A model generated the notes under the pieces. It was given only the letters and a program-made list of their open reading frames with translations, had not been told where the DNA came from and searched no databases. From contig VGXJ01000023.1 of NCBI GenBank assembly GCA_016873375.1, forward strand, positions 1 through 12,367: a stretch of DNA of 12,367 nt, in the 5' to 3' direction. A program made the position numbers and the translations under genes. Below are positions 1 to 7,612 of the stretch, one piece after another. Position 1 is the first letter of the stretch; each line of letters begins with the position of its first letter. The DNA is from Phycisphaerae bacterium (GTDB lineage Bacteria > Planctomycetota > Phycisphaerae > Phycisphaerales > SM1A02).

Positions 1-837
1 TTCAACGAAGTCGCCGTGCTCGAGCGGCTCGGCAAGCCCGCCGGCATCCAGCGAGATGCCGGCATGCACCTCAAGGCGCCGTTCTTCATTGATCGGGCCG
101 TCAAGCTTGATGTGCGCCGCCAGTTCATCGAGAGCCCCCTTGAGACGGTGCTCACGCGCGATGGCCAGCAGGTCGTGGTGCAGGCCTACCTGCTGTGGCG
201 TATCGACGGTGAGGGTGACGGCCCGCTGCAGTTCTACACCTCGTTCGGCACGCTCGAGAAGGCTGGCAAGGAACTCGAGACGCAGCTGCAGGGTGCCGTG
301 CGTGCGATCGGGCAGTACGCCTTCAACGAGTTGATCGGTCCCGACAGCAAGATCGCCGCCGCGGAGGATGCGATCCTCGCCGACCTGCTCAAGACCCGTG
401 CGCCTGGCGTGGAACCGGTCGATGTGGGCATCAGCCAGATCGTCCTCCCGCCCAAGACCACCGTGGCCGTGCTGCGTCGCATGGCGACGGTGCAGGAAAC
501 GCTGGCAAACCTCGAGGAAAGCAAGGGCAACAGCGAAGCCGATGCGATCAAGAGCCAGGCCGCGAGCCAGGCCGACACGATCCGCAAGTTCGCCGAGCAG
601 TGGGCCGCCAACATCGAAGCCGTGGGCAACGAACAGGCCACGCGCTACTACGAGCAGATGCGGGAGGATGCCGATCTGGCGATCTTCCTGGCTTGGCTCG
701 ATACGTTGCGTGCCTCGCTTTCGGGAAGCACCACCTTCATCACCGACACGAGCAAGGCGCCTTTCCACCTGGTCGACCTTGATGCGCCCACCGATGGCAA
801 GGGCATCCCGCAGCCGGCCAAGGAGGGCTCGAAGTGA
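1..837 (+). CDS. HflC-like SPFH/band 7 membrane protein (5' end missing)
   Basis: The reading frame is open from the first base, beginning F-N-E-V-A-V-L-E-R-L-G-K-P, which is the first strand of an SPFH (stomatin/prohibitin/flotillin/HflK-C) domain. The GTG at 16 is therefore internal, and the start codon and N-terminal membrane anchor lie upstream. About 278 residues are visible. The SPFH domain covers roughly the first 165 (G-M-H-L-K-A-P-F, then T-R-D-G-Q-Q-V-V-V-Q-A-Y-L-L-W-R-I-D). A charged, Ala/Gln/Glu-rich helical segment follows, and the end (A-I-F-L-A-W-L-D-T-L-R, then S-T-T-F-I-T-D-T) matches the HflC C-terminal pattern. In E. coli HflC pairs with HflK in a large cage around the FtsH protease; the role here is inferred. 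The stop overlaps the next start by 4 nt (GTGA), so the pair is translationally coupled. Family is fairly certain; identity as a true HflC orthologue is less so. Confidence 0.85.
   Translation, partial: FNEVAVLERLGKPAGIQRDAGMHLKAPFFIDRAVKLDVRRQFIESPLETVLTRDGQQVVVQAYLLWRIDGEGDGPLQFYTSFGTLEKAGKELETQLQGAVRAIGQYAFNELIGPDSKIAAAEDAILADLLKTRAPGVEPVDVGISQIVLPPKTTVAVLRRMATVQETLANLEESKGNSEADAIKSQAASQADTIRKFAEQWAANIEAVGNEQATRYYEQMREDADLAIFLAWLDTLRASLSGSTTFITDTSKAPFHLVDLDAPTDGKGIPQPAKEGSK
820..827 (+). promoter_or_regulatory. Strong ribosome binding site for the HflK-like gene
   Basis: AAGGAGGG lies 6 nt before GTG 834, inside the end of the upstream gene. It supports GTG rather than a downstream ATG as the start. 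Confidence 0.75.
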
Positions 838-2279
838 GCGAGGGCGACCCGAGCGACCCTGCGAGCATCGATCCCGCCTCGTCGCACCCGCGGCGCGCGG
901 CCCACGCCGATTTTGCGGTCGAGGCTTCGTCGAATGATGTCGCTGCGGTCAGGGCGGCGATGAATCCGGCGAACCAGAGCCTCGCCGATGCACTCAAGCT
1001 GTCCTACCGATTGCTGCAGTTCGCGATTGCCGGCTTGGTCGTGGCGTTCCTCTTCTCGGGATTCCAGACCGTGCAGGAGGGCTACACGGGCGTGCGCACC
1101 GTCTTCGGCGCGATCGAGGGTGCACCCGGCGAAGAGGCCCTCTCGCCTGGCTTGCAGCCGTTCTGGCCGTACCCCGTGGGCCAAGTCGTGGCGTTCGAGC
1201 AGAAGCGCGTGGTTGATCTGCGCAACGAGTTCTGGTTCCGGTCCAAGGGTGATCAGATCACGCTTGACCAGGCGACCGAAGGCGCCGACACCACCCAGCC
1301 CATCCGTCCGGGTGTTGATGGATCGCTCATCACGGCTGATGGCGACCTTGCGCATGTGCAGTTGGTCGTCGAGTACGGCGTGGCCGATCCGGTGCAACTG
1401 GTGCGCTCGTTCGACTGGGAGCGTCGCGACGCACTCGTCCGACTGGCCGTGCGTGCGGCCGTAGTGCAGACTGCAGCGCAGCTCACGCTCGTCGAGTTGC
1501 TCGAGCAGCGGGACCTGCCAGCGCAGATGGTCCGCGAGCGGGCTCAGGCGCAGCTCGATCGCATGCAGAGCGGATTGCAGTTGGCGAGCGTGCAGATGCC
1601 AGAGCGCATCGCGCCGCTTGCGGTGCGCAATGCGGTGCAGGCGGTGCAGGCTGCGCGCGAGGATGCCAAGACCATGGTCGAGAAGGCCCGGCAGGATGCG
1701 AACACGCGGCTGCTCGCGGCGGCTGGACCGCGCTACGGGGAGATCCTCGACATGATCGCCGCCTACGAAGTCATGCTGGCCCAGATCGACCCGGCCAAGC
1801 CCGGGACGAAGCAAGCTGCGGATGCCAAGCTGGCCGAGATCGGCCGCCGGCTCGAGCAGCCCGACATCGGGGGCGTGGCCTCGCGCACCGTGTCGCGCGG
1901 CCGCGCCTACCAAGTGCAGGTCGAGACGTCGCTTGGTGCCGAGCAGCGGCGGCTTGCCAGCCTCGCGCCGAGCTTCCGCGAGAACCCGCGCCAGCTCGTC
2001 CGACAGCTCTGGCTCGAAGCGCTTCGCGACACGCTCACCTCGCCGACGGCCGAGGTCTTCTCGGTGCCGCAGGGCACCGGCTCGCTCGACGTGGCCATCA
2101 AGAGCGCCAACGACATCATGCAGGCCCGGCGCAATGCGGAACTTGAGCGCAAGAAGCTCGAGGCGCAGATGCTCGGTGCACAAGATCCGGCGTTCCAACT
2201 CGGCAGCCGCCAGATCATGATCGACAAGGCCGGCCGTCGCCTCGAGAAGGACGGCAAGAAGGGCTTCGCGCAGCCCTGA
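834..2279 (+). CDS. HflK-like SPFH/band 7 membrane protein
   Basis: This 481-residue protein starts at GTG 834, chosen for its AAGGAGGG at 6-nt spacing and the 4-nt overlap with the HflC-like gene. A polar N-terminal segment of about 57 residues precedes one membrane helix (about 58-78, L-L-Q-F-A-I-A-G-L-V-V-A-F-L-F). An SPFH domain follows directly (Q-E-G-Y-T-G-V-R-T-V-F-G near 81-92; I-T-A-D-G-D-L-A-H-V-Q-L-V-V-E-Y near 166-181). The rest is largely helical and rich in Ala, Arg, Glu and Gln, and probably forms coiled coil. HflK family members have a similar layout: N-terminal tail, one helix, SPFH domain, helical C-terminus. The gene order is HflC-like then HflK-like, opposite to hflK-hflC of E. 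coli. The next gene is an ABC ATPase rather than a protease, so a role around a transporter is as plausible as one with FtsH. The family call is good; the function is inferred. Confidence 0.82.
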   Translation: MSEGDPSDPASIDPASSHPRRAAHADFAVEASSNDVAAVRAAMNPANQSLADALKLSYRLLQFAIAGLVVAFLFSGFQTVQEGYTGVRTVFGAIEGAPGEEALSPGLQPFWPYPVGQVVAFEQKRVVDLRNEFWFRSKGDQITLDQATEGADTTQPIRPGVDGSLITADGDLAHVQLVVEYGVADPVQLVRSFDWERRDALVRLAVRAAVVQTAAQLTLVELLEQRDLPAQMVRERAQAQLDRMQSGLQLASVQMPERIAPLAVRNAVQAVQAAREDAKTMVEKARQDANTRLLAAAGPRYGEILDMIAAYEVMLAQIDPAKPGTKQAADAKLAEIGRRLEQPDIGGVASRTVSRGRAYQVQVETSLGAEQRRLASLAPSFRENPRQLVRQLWLEALRDTLTSPTAEVFSVPQGTGSLDVAIKSANDIMQARRNAELERKKLEAQMLGAQDPAFQLGSRQIMIDKAGRRLEKDGKKGFAQP

Positions 2280-2285
2280 CCGCGC

Positions 2286-2291
2286 GAGGAG
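2286..2291 (+). promoter_or_regulatory. Ribosome binding site for the ABC ATPase gene
   Basis: GAGGAG lies 6 nt before ATG 2298, within the 18-nt gap after the HflK-like stop. It confirms this start. Confidence 0.6.
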
Positions 2292-2297
2292 CGACTG

Positions 2298-3590
2298 ATG
2301 AGCGCATCAAGCGAGCAGGCCCGACCCATCGTCGAGGCGATCGGCCTGACGAAGGATTTCTCCGATTTCTGGATGCGGTCCAAGGCCCGCGCAGTCGATG
2401 GCATCGATTTCGAGATTCGCGAGCGCGAGATCTTCGGCCTCTTGGGTCCCAACGGGAGCGGCAAGAGCACGACCATCAAGATGATCCTGGGCCTCTTGCG
2501 GCGATCGCGCGGCAAGCTCAGCGTCTTCGGGCGCGACCCGGGCGACGTGTCGGTCAAGAGCCGCATCGGGTACCTGCCCGAGGAGTCCTACCTCTACCGG
2601 TTCCTGAATCCTCGCGAAACGCTCGAGTACTACGCCAAACTCTTCGGCCAGCGTCGATCCATGCGTCGCGAGCGCGTGGACGAGCTGCTGGAAATGGTGG
2701 GTCTGCAGCATGTGGCGCACCGAGCCGTGGGGGAGTTCTCCAAGGGCATGGCGCGCCGCCTCGGCCTGGCACAGGCGCTCATCAACGATCCGGAGTTCCT
2801 GATCCTCGATGAGCCGACCAGCGGCCTGGACCCGGTCGGCACGCACCAGGTCAAGGAACTGCTCATCGAGCTCGGTCGTCGCGGCAAGACGATCCTGCTG
2901 TCGAGCCACCTGCTCGCTGATGTCGAAGACGTCTGCACGCGCATGGTGATCCTGTACGGCGGCCGCATCAGAGCGCAGGGCACCGCCGGTGAGCTGCTCA
3001 GCGATACCGAACACACCGTCATCCGACTGCCCAAGTTGCGCGCGGCCACGATCGGCCACATCGATGAACTCGTGCGCCGCGAGGAAGGCCTTGCGGTCGA
3101 GTCGGTGCAGCCCGCGCGCCAGCGGCTCGAGGAGTTCTTCATGGGCCTTGTCGCCAAGGCGCAGGCTGAGCAGGCTGCCACGAGCGGTGCGCTCCAGGGT
3201 GGACAGACGGCGCGATTCCTCGGGGCCGGCGTGGATCCCACGTCGCAGGCAGAGGGTCGCGAACTCCTCGACGATCTCAAGCGTGGCGAGGAGCGATTGG
3301 CGCCGGAAATGACGGGGAAGGTTGCGGCCGCTGCGACAGCGCAACGGGATGTGCTTGCGGAGCTGAGCGGTGCGACGGCTTCGAAGCCCCCTTCGTCGGC
3401 AACCGAACCATCGACCGTTGCGCCAGCCCACGCTGCACCCTCGGCACCCACGAAGGAAGCTGCGCCCACCTCCGATGCCACGTCGACGGGCAAGGGCGTC
3501 GGCGCGTCTCCCGGCAAGGATGTCGACCGCTCGATCATCGACGGCCTCCTCGGCGACCAACCTGATCGATCCAAGGGAACCAAGGACTGA
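2298..3590 (+). CDS. ABC transporter ATP-binding protein with long C-terminal tail
   Basis: This is the cytoplasmic ATPase of an ABC-2 type transporter, 430 residues long. It has Walker A G-P-N-G-S-G-K-S-T (50-58), G-Y-L-P-E-E in the Q-loop position (91-96), signature F-S-K-G-M (147-151, usual for this CcmA/NatA-like class in place of LSGGQ), Walker B L-I-L-D-E-P (168-173) and the switch histidine H204 in S-S-H-L-L. The catalytic glutamate of Walker B is present, so it should hydrolyse ATP. The ABC domain ends near 235. The family is usually about 240-330 residues; here roughly residues 285-405 are rich in Ala, Ser, Thr and Pro, and the chain ends with a hydrophobic/acidic motif S-I-I-D-G-L-L-G-D (about 412-420). 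The stop overlaps the permease start by one base (TGATG), so the two are almost certainly partners. Substrate unknown. Confidence 0.93.
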   Translation: MSASSEQARPIVEAIGLTKDFSDFWMRSKARAVDGIDFEIREREIFGLLGPNGSGKSTTIKMILGLLRRSRGKLSVFGRDPGDVSVKSRIGYLPEESYLYRFLNPRETLEYYAKLFGQRRSMRRERVDELLEMVGLQHVAHRAVGEFSKGMARRLGLAQALINDPEFLILDEPTSGLDPVGTHQVKELLIELGRRGKTILLSSHLLADVEDVCTRMVILYGGRIRAQGTAGELLSDTEHTVIRLPKLRAATIGHIDELVRREEGLAVESVQPARQRLEEFFMGLVAKAQAEQAATSGALQGGQTARFLGAGVDPTSQAEGRELLDDLKRGEERLAPEMTGKVAAAATAQRDVLAELSGATASKPPSSATEPSTVAPAHAAPSAPTKEAAPTSDATSTGKGVGASPGKDVDRSIIDGLLGDQPDRSKGTKD

Positions 3591-5617
3591 TGTTCTCCTT
3601 CCGGTCCAGGCTCGATCGATTCACCAGTTTTGCGCAGTCGCGTCGGGGCAAGGCCGTGCTGTCCATCCTGTCGGTGCTCGTGATCGTCGGCTTGGCCATG
3701 CCGCTGCTGCTTGCGGCAGTCCGCGCGCAAGGGCTGCGTGCGCAGATGCAGTCGGCGCTCTCGGTCATCGACCTTGATGAGCGCTCGCCCGAGGCGATCG
3801 CCCTGCTCGATCGCGGCGAGCTCACCATCGGCGAGTTCATCTACGGCGGTCCGCGCGTCAAGGCGATGGTGCCCCGCATGGCCGATGCGCAGGGGCGTCT
3901 TGTCGGCGTGGATGACCTTGCTCGCGTTTTGGTCTCACCAACCCTCCCCGCGTGGGCACCTGCGGGGCTCGTGCAGAGCCTCGAGAACTGCATCGGTCTG
4001 GTGGTGGCACTGCTGGCGCTTGCACTCGGCTGCATCTGGTCCGGCCTGGCCATGCACCTCATTGTCATCGCCACCTTGTCAGGCACGGCTGGTGTGTTGG
4101 CCGTCTGGTTCGGCGAGGTGCCGCTGGCGCTTGCCCTGATCGGGATCGGTGCACTCGCTCTGTCGTTCCTCCTCGTCGTCGGCGTGCTCGGTGCGTTGCT
4201 TGCGGGCGCTTCGCCGGTCTTCGCGATCGCCGCCACCGTCATGCGCGAGGCGCAGCGGCAGCGCATCAGCGTGGCCTTCATCGGTCTGCTGCTCGTGGTG
4301 CTCCCGATCCTGCCGCTCTCGATCGATCCTGCTTCGCCGCTGCGCTACCAGATCCAGACCTTCATCAGCCGCGGGTGCGGCCTGGTCTTCAGCGTGGCAT
4401 CGGTCATGACGCTGCTGCTGGCGTGCTCGACAGTCGCCTTCGAGATGCGCGATCGCCAGATCTGGCAGTTGCTCACGAAGCCGGTTTCGCGGGCGCAGTA
4501 CATGCTGGGTAAGTGGCTTGGCATCATGGCCGTGAACACGAGCATCCTGCTCGTGGGTGCCGCGTGCATCGTGATCTATGTGCAATACCTCTCGCTGCGA
4601 CCTGCGGCAGATCCGCTCGATGCGCGCGCGGTCCGCGAGGAAGTGCTCGTGGCGCGCCAAGGCCAGCTGGCCGAGTTCGAGTCGCTGCAGCCCGCGCGCC
4701 TCGTCGAAATGGTCGACCAGTCGATCGAGAGCGATCCTGTCCTCAAGGCCGAGATCGAGTCAGGCGAGCGTGACCTGTACGAGACACGGATCAAGCTGGC
4801 CGATGAGCGCATCACGGCGTTCGGCAGCCAGCAGCGTGCGGTCCCGGCGGGGCAGGGCAGGGCCTTCACCTTCCGCAACGTGTCGGTGCCGCGCGGGACC
4901 GAGCAGGTCACGCTGCGCTACGAGTTTCACCTTGGCCAGGATGATTCGCACGAACAGCATCCGGTGATCTTCCGCTTCGCCGATGGATCGTGGGTGGACA
5001 AGCAGTTCGTGCCCGTGCAGGCCAACGTGCTCCCGATCCCGGCCGAACTCATCGATGCCAACGGCGACCTGACCGTCGAGATCATGTCGCTGGGCTTCGA
5101 CGGCACCAACTTCACGCCGGGCGAGGGGACGATCGTCTTCGATCCGGACGGGATCGAGATCCTGTATGCGGTCGGGAGCTTCGGCGGGAACTTCGTGCGT
5201 GCCATGGGAGTGCAGTGGACAAAACTCGCGTTCCTCGCCATGCTCGGCGTGGCCAGCGCCACCTTGCTGAGCTTCGGCGTCGCCTGCCTGCTGGCCTTCA
5301 CGATCTTCGTGGCTGCGCAGCTCGCGCCCTTCATCCAGCTCAGCGTCGAGCAGTACCGGATCGCCGAGGAGACCCCGGTCGTGCTGCAGTGGGTGCAGCT
5401 TGGCGTGAAAGGCATCGCGTTCTCCAGCCAGTGGCTGCTCGGCGCGTTCGGCGCGACCAAGCCCGTCGATGCGCTGGTCGATGGCCGGGCGATCAGCATC
5501 GGTGCGCTTGTGCAGTCGGCGCTCCTCATCGGCATCGGCTGGACGGGCCTGGCGCTGGCGCTTGGCTGGCTTGGGTTCCGCCGCAAGGAACTCGCGATCT
5601 ACAGCGGGGTGGGCTGA
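3590..5617 (+). CDS. ABC-2 type permease with large extracytoplasmic domain
   Basis: This 675-residue integral membrane protein should be the transmembrane partner of the preceding ATPase. An N-terminal helix (about 22-44) is followed by a polar segment (45-125), then hydrophobic helices near 133-155, 157-173, 178-208, 226-243, 262-284 and 308-332. Residues 289-311, containing Q-L-L-T-K-P-V-S-R and then Y-M-L-G-K-W-L-G, match the cytoplasmic coupling motif of ABC-2 permeases. Residues about 335-535 are soluble. They begin with a charged, helical stretch (about 345-410) and continue as probable beta structure (F-T-F-R-N-V-S-V, then Y-E-F-H-L-G, V-I-F-R-F-A-D-G-S-W). Further helices lie near 545-580 and 636-660. 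Insertion between membrane helices suggests the domain is outside the cytoplasm. The start ATG is inside the upstream stop. Cargo cannot be inferred from sequence. Confidence 0.85.
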   Translation: MFSFRSRLDRFTSFAQSRRGKAVLSILSVLVIVGLAMPLLLAAVRAQGLRAQMQSALSVIDLDERSPEAIALLDRGELTIGEFIYGGPRVKAMVPRMADAQGRLVGVDDLARVLVSPTLPAWAPAGLVQSLENCIGLVVALLALALGCIWSGLAMHLIVIATLSGTAGVLAVWFGEVPLALALIGIGALALSFLLVVGVLGALLAGASPVFAIAATVMREAQRQRISVAFIGLLLVVLPILPLSIDPASPLRYQIQTFISRGCGLVFSVASVMTLLLACSTVAFEMRDRQIWQLLTKPVSRAQYMLGKWLGIMAVNTSILLVGAACIVIYVQYLSLRPAADPLDARAVREEVLVARQGQLAEFESLQPARLVEMVDQSIESDPVLKAEIESGERDLYETRIKLADERITAFGSQQRAVPAGQGRAFTFRNVSVPRGTEQVTLRYEFHLGQDDSHEQHPVIFRFADGSWVDKQFVPVQANVLPIPAELIDANGDLTVEIMSLGFDGTNFTPGEGTIVFDPDGIEILYAVGSFGGNFVRAMGVQWTKLAFLAMLGVASATLLSFGVACLLAFTIFVAAQLAPFIQLSVEQYRIAEETPVVLQWVQLGVKGIAFSSQWLLGAFGATKPVDALVDGRAISIGALVQSALLIGIGWTGLALALGWLGFRRKELAIYSGVG

Positions 5618-5620
5618 ACG

Positions 5621-7576
5621 ATGCGTGACCGCCTCATCCAGCTCGCGTGCGTTGTCCTGGCCATCGCCGCCCTCCTCAGTGGGGGCGTGCTCCTGCCGCG
5701 GATCGTCGCCGTCAGCGACGAGCGTGGCATGCGGTACACGGATATCTCGGTCGAGGGCGCACCGCCGATCGTGGCCCTCGGCACGGCCATCGGCACCCTG
5801 CGCGGCATCATCGTCGACTACCTGTGGATCAAGGCGACCTGGCAGAAGCAAGCCGGGCTCTTCCACGAGGCCATGGCCGACGCCGACCTGATCACCAAGC
5901 TGCAGCCGCGCTTCGGCGAAGTGTGGGCCTTCCATGGCCACAACATGGCCTACAACATCTCGGTCCTCACGAACACTCCTGAGGAGCGCTGGTCGTGGGT
6001 GAAGGCCGGGATCGACCTCGTCCGCAACCGAGGCATCCGCTACAACCCCAACGACCTGATCCTCTACAAGGAACTGGCGTTCTGGTTCGCGCACAAGGTC
6101 GACAGCTACTCGGATGATGCCCACCTGCACTACAAGCGCGAGCTCGCTCGAGAGTGGCAGATGCTGCTGGGTACGCCGCCGGTGCCTATGGACCAGCGCA
6201 TCGCGTGGATTGCGGCGATCAAGGATGCGCCCGACACGCTCGAGGAAGCCGAAGCGAAGACTCCTGGCGTAAAGGCCCTGGTCGAGCGCCTGACCAAGGG
6301 CCTATCAGGCTTCGACAAGCGGTTCCAGTTCTCGCTCGACCGGCAATTCCTGCTGAACCATGGGCGATGGGCCGCCGTGAAGGAGAGCCCGTATGCCAAG
6401 CTGCTGCAGCTCGACGAGCGCTACAAGGCGAACGATCCCGTGTACGCCGAGTTCGACCGGGTCTTCTCCGACCCGGCCAACGAAGCCGCGCTGCGCGCGC
6501 TGATCCTGTCCCTGCGCAAGAAGGTGCTGCGCGACGACTACAACATGGACCCCACGGTCATGTGGGAGTTCACGCGTGATGCAGGCCCGCTCGACTGGCG
6601 CCACCCGCAGGCCCACGCCTACTACTGGGCCACGCTGGGTCAGACGATCGCCGAGAAGCGATCCAACACGGACGATGATGTCTACAAGATCGTGAACAAC
6701 GACCGCGTGTCGATCCAGGCGATGCAGGCCATGGCGCGCAGCGGGCTCGTGATCTACGACCCGTTCAGCGGCGACAACCCAGGCCGCCTGACCGATCCTC
6801 GCTGGATCAAGTCGATCGACCGCTACTTCACGACGCTCTACGAGAAGCACTACGGCACGCGCGGTGCGGGTGGCGACTCGTTCTGCGACTTCTACGAGAA
6901 CTTCATGTCCAGCGCGGTGTGCGAGCTCTATCACATCGGCGACTACGAGGGCGCGCAGGCGATCCTCGACCGGCTCGACCGGCTCTTCGGCCGCACGGGG
7001 CTGATCCCCAACAGCAAGTACGAGTCGCAGCTCGACACCTTCGTGGTGAACACCACGCGGGGCGAGTACGAGTACCAGCCTGAGTATGCGCGTCGCGATG
7101 TCTACGGCTGGCTTGAGCGCGGCTTCCGCGAAGGGCTGCTCTTGAACCGTCCGAAGATCCTCGAGGACGCCATCCGCGAGTCGCGCAATCTGATCGAGTT
7201 CTTTCAGGGCAATCGCTACTACGACTTCGTGAACCGGTTCGGTGAGAAGCGCATGGCCGACCTCGTGAGCGACCTGCGAGACAGCGTGCGGTTCGTCTTC
7301 CAGAAGGTCATGCTTGATGCCTCGCAGCCGATCTACGACCGCCTGACGATGTACAACAAGGCGCCCGAGGAGCAGCGGCGCCTCGTGTACGACGACATCA
7401 AGGCACCCTTGGCGGCTGAGTACGCAGCGAACCCGCTCTCGCAGATGCTGCCGATCGAGCGTGCGCTCCCGGAGCCGCCGGGCATGGAAGAGTTCCGCGC
7501 GGCCCGAGCGGCCGAAGCGGCCAAGAAGGCAGAGCAGCCTTCCGGCGGACGCAGCAGCGACGCCGAGACGAAGTGA
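5621..7576 (+). CDS. Membrane-anchored protein of unknown function with a TPR-like segment
   Basis: This 651-residue protein starts at ATG 5621, 3 nt after the permease stop. One N-terminal hydrophobic helix (about 6-26) acts as a signal anchor, and the remainder is soluble and probably outside the cytoplasm. Residues about 66-112 (Y-L-W-I-K-A...L-F-H-E-A-M-A-D-A-D-L-I-T-K-L-Q-P-R-F) look like a tetratricopeptide helix pair. A second weaker one may lie near 436-455 (Y-H-I-G-D-Y-E-G-A-Q-A-I-L-D-R-L). The N-terminal half carries many Trp and Tyr residues (for example W-S-W at 124-126, W at 155, 179 and 196). The C-terminus (about 625-651) is Ala/Glu/Lys rich and probably disordered. I do not recognise a family with known function. 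Its position as last gene of the SPFH/ABC operon suggests an accessory or substrate-handling subunit. Confidence 0.8.
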   Translation: MRDRLIQLACVVLAIAALLSGGVLLPRIVAVSDERGMRYTDISVEGAPPIVALGTAIGTLRGIIVDYLWIKATWQKQAGLFHEAMADADLITKLQPRFGEVWAFHGHNMAYNISVLTNTPEERWSWVKAGIDLVRNRGIRYNPNDLILYKELAFWFAHKVDSYSDDAHLHYKRELAREWQMLLGTPPVPMDQRIAWIAAIKDAPDTLEEAEAKTPGVKALVERLTKGLSGFDKRFQFSLDRQFLLNHGRWAAVKESPYAKLLQLDERYKANDPVYAEFDRVFSDPANEAALRALILSLRKKVLRDDYNMDPTVMWEFTRDAGPLDWRHPQAHAYYWATLGQTIAEKRSNTDDDVYKIVNNDRVSIQAMQAMARSGLVIYDPFSGDNPGRLTDPRWIKSIDRYFTTLYEKHYGTRGAGGDSFCDFYENFMSSAVCELYHIGDYEGAQAILDRLDRLFGRTGLIPNSKYESQLDTFVVNTTRGEYEYQPEYARRDVYGWLERGFREGLLLNRPKILEDAIRESRNLIEFFQGNRYYDFVNRFGEKRMADLVSDLRDSVRFVFQKVMLDASQPIYDRLTMYNKAPEEQRRLVYDDIKAPLAAEYAANPLSQMLPIERALPEPPGMEEFRAARAAEAAKKAEQPSGGRSSDAETK

Positions 7577-7587
7577 ACGCGGAAGCG

Positions 7588-7606
7588 GTGGGCCTGCGCT
7601 AGCCTC
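7588..7606 (+). promoter_or_regulatory. Candidate promoter (-10 box TAGCCT) for the FAH gene
   Basis: The 19-base block GTGGGCCTGCGCTAGCCTC contains TAGCCT at 7600-7605. It resembles the block at 11132-11150 upstream of the secreted protein gene at 16 of 19 positions. From this box, transcription would begin at or next to ATG 7613, giving a leaderless or nearly leaderless message. That agrees with the absence of any Shine-Dalgarno sequence before this ATG. No convincing -35 hexamer is visible. Confidence 0.4.
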
Positions 7607-7612
7607 GGCGCC

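Noticed and set aside
16..18. GTG at 16 as the start of the first gene
   Set aside because: The frame is open to base 1 and the residues before it (F-N-E-V-A) fit the first strand of the SPFH domain, so the gene begins upstream.
648..2198. A 516-codon open frame on the minus strand, and others of 417-535 codons at 2307-3560, 4760-6130 and 6305-7912
   Set aside because: They lie antisense to genes with clear families (or, at 6305-7912, a long coupled frame and FAH). Their translations are rich in Arg, His and Leu with no recognisable domain. GC-rich DNA commonly gives such frames.
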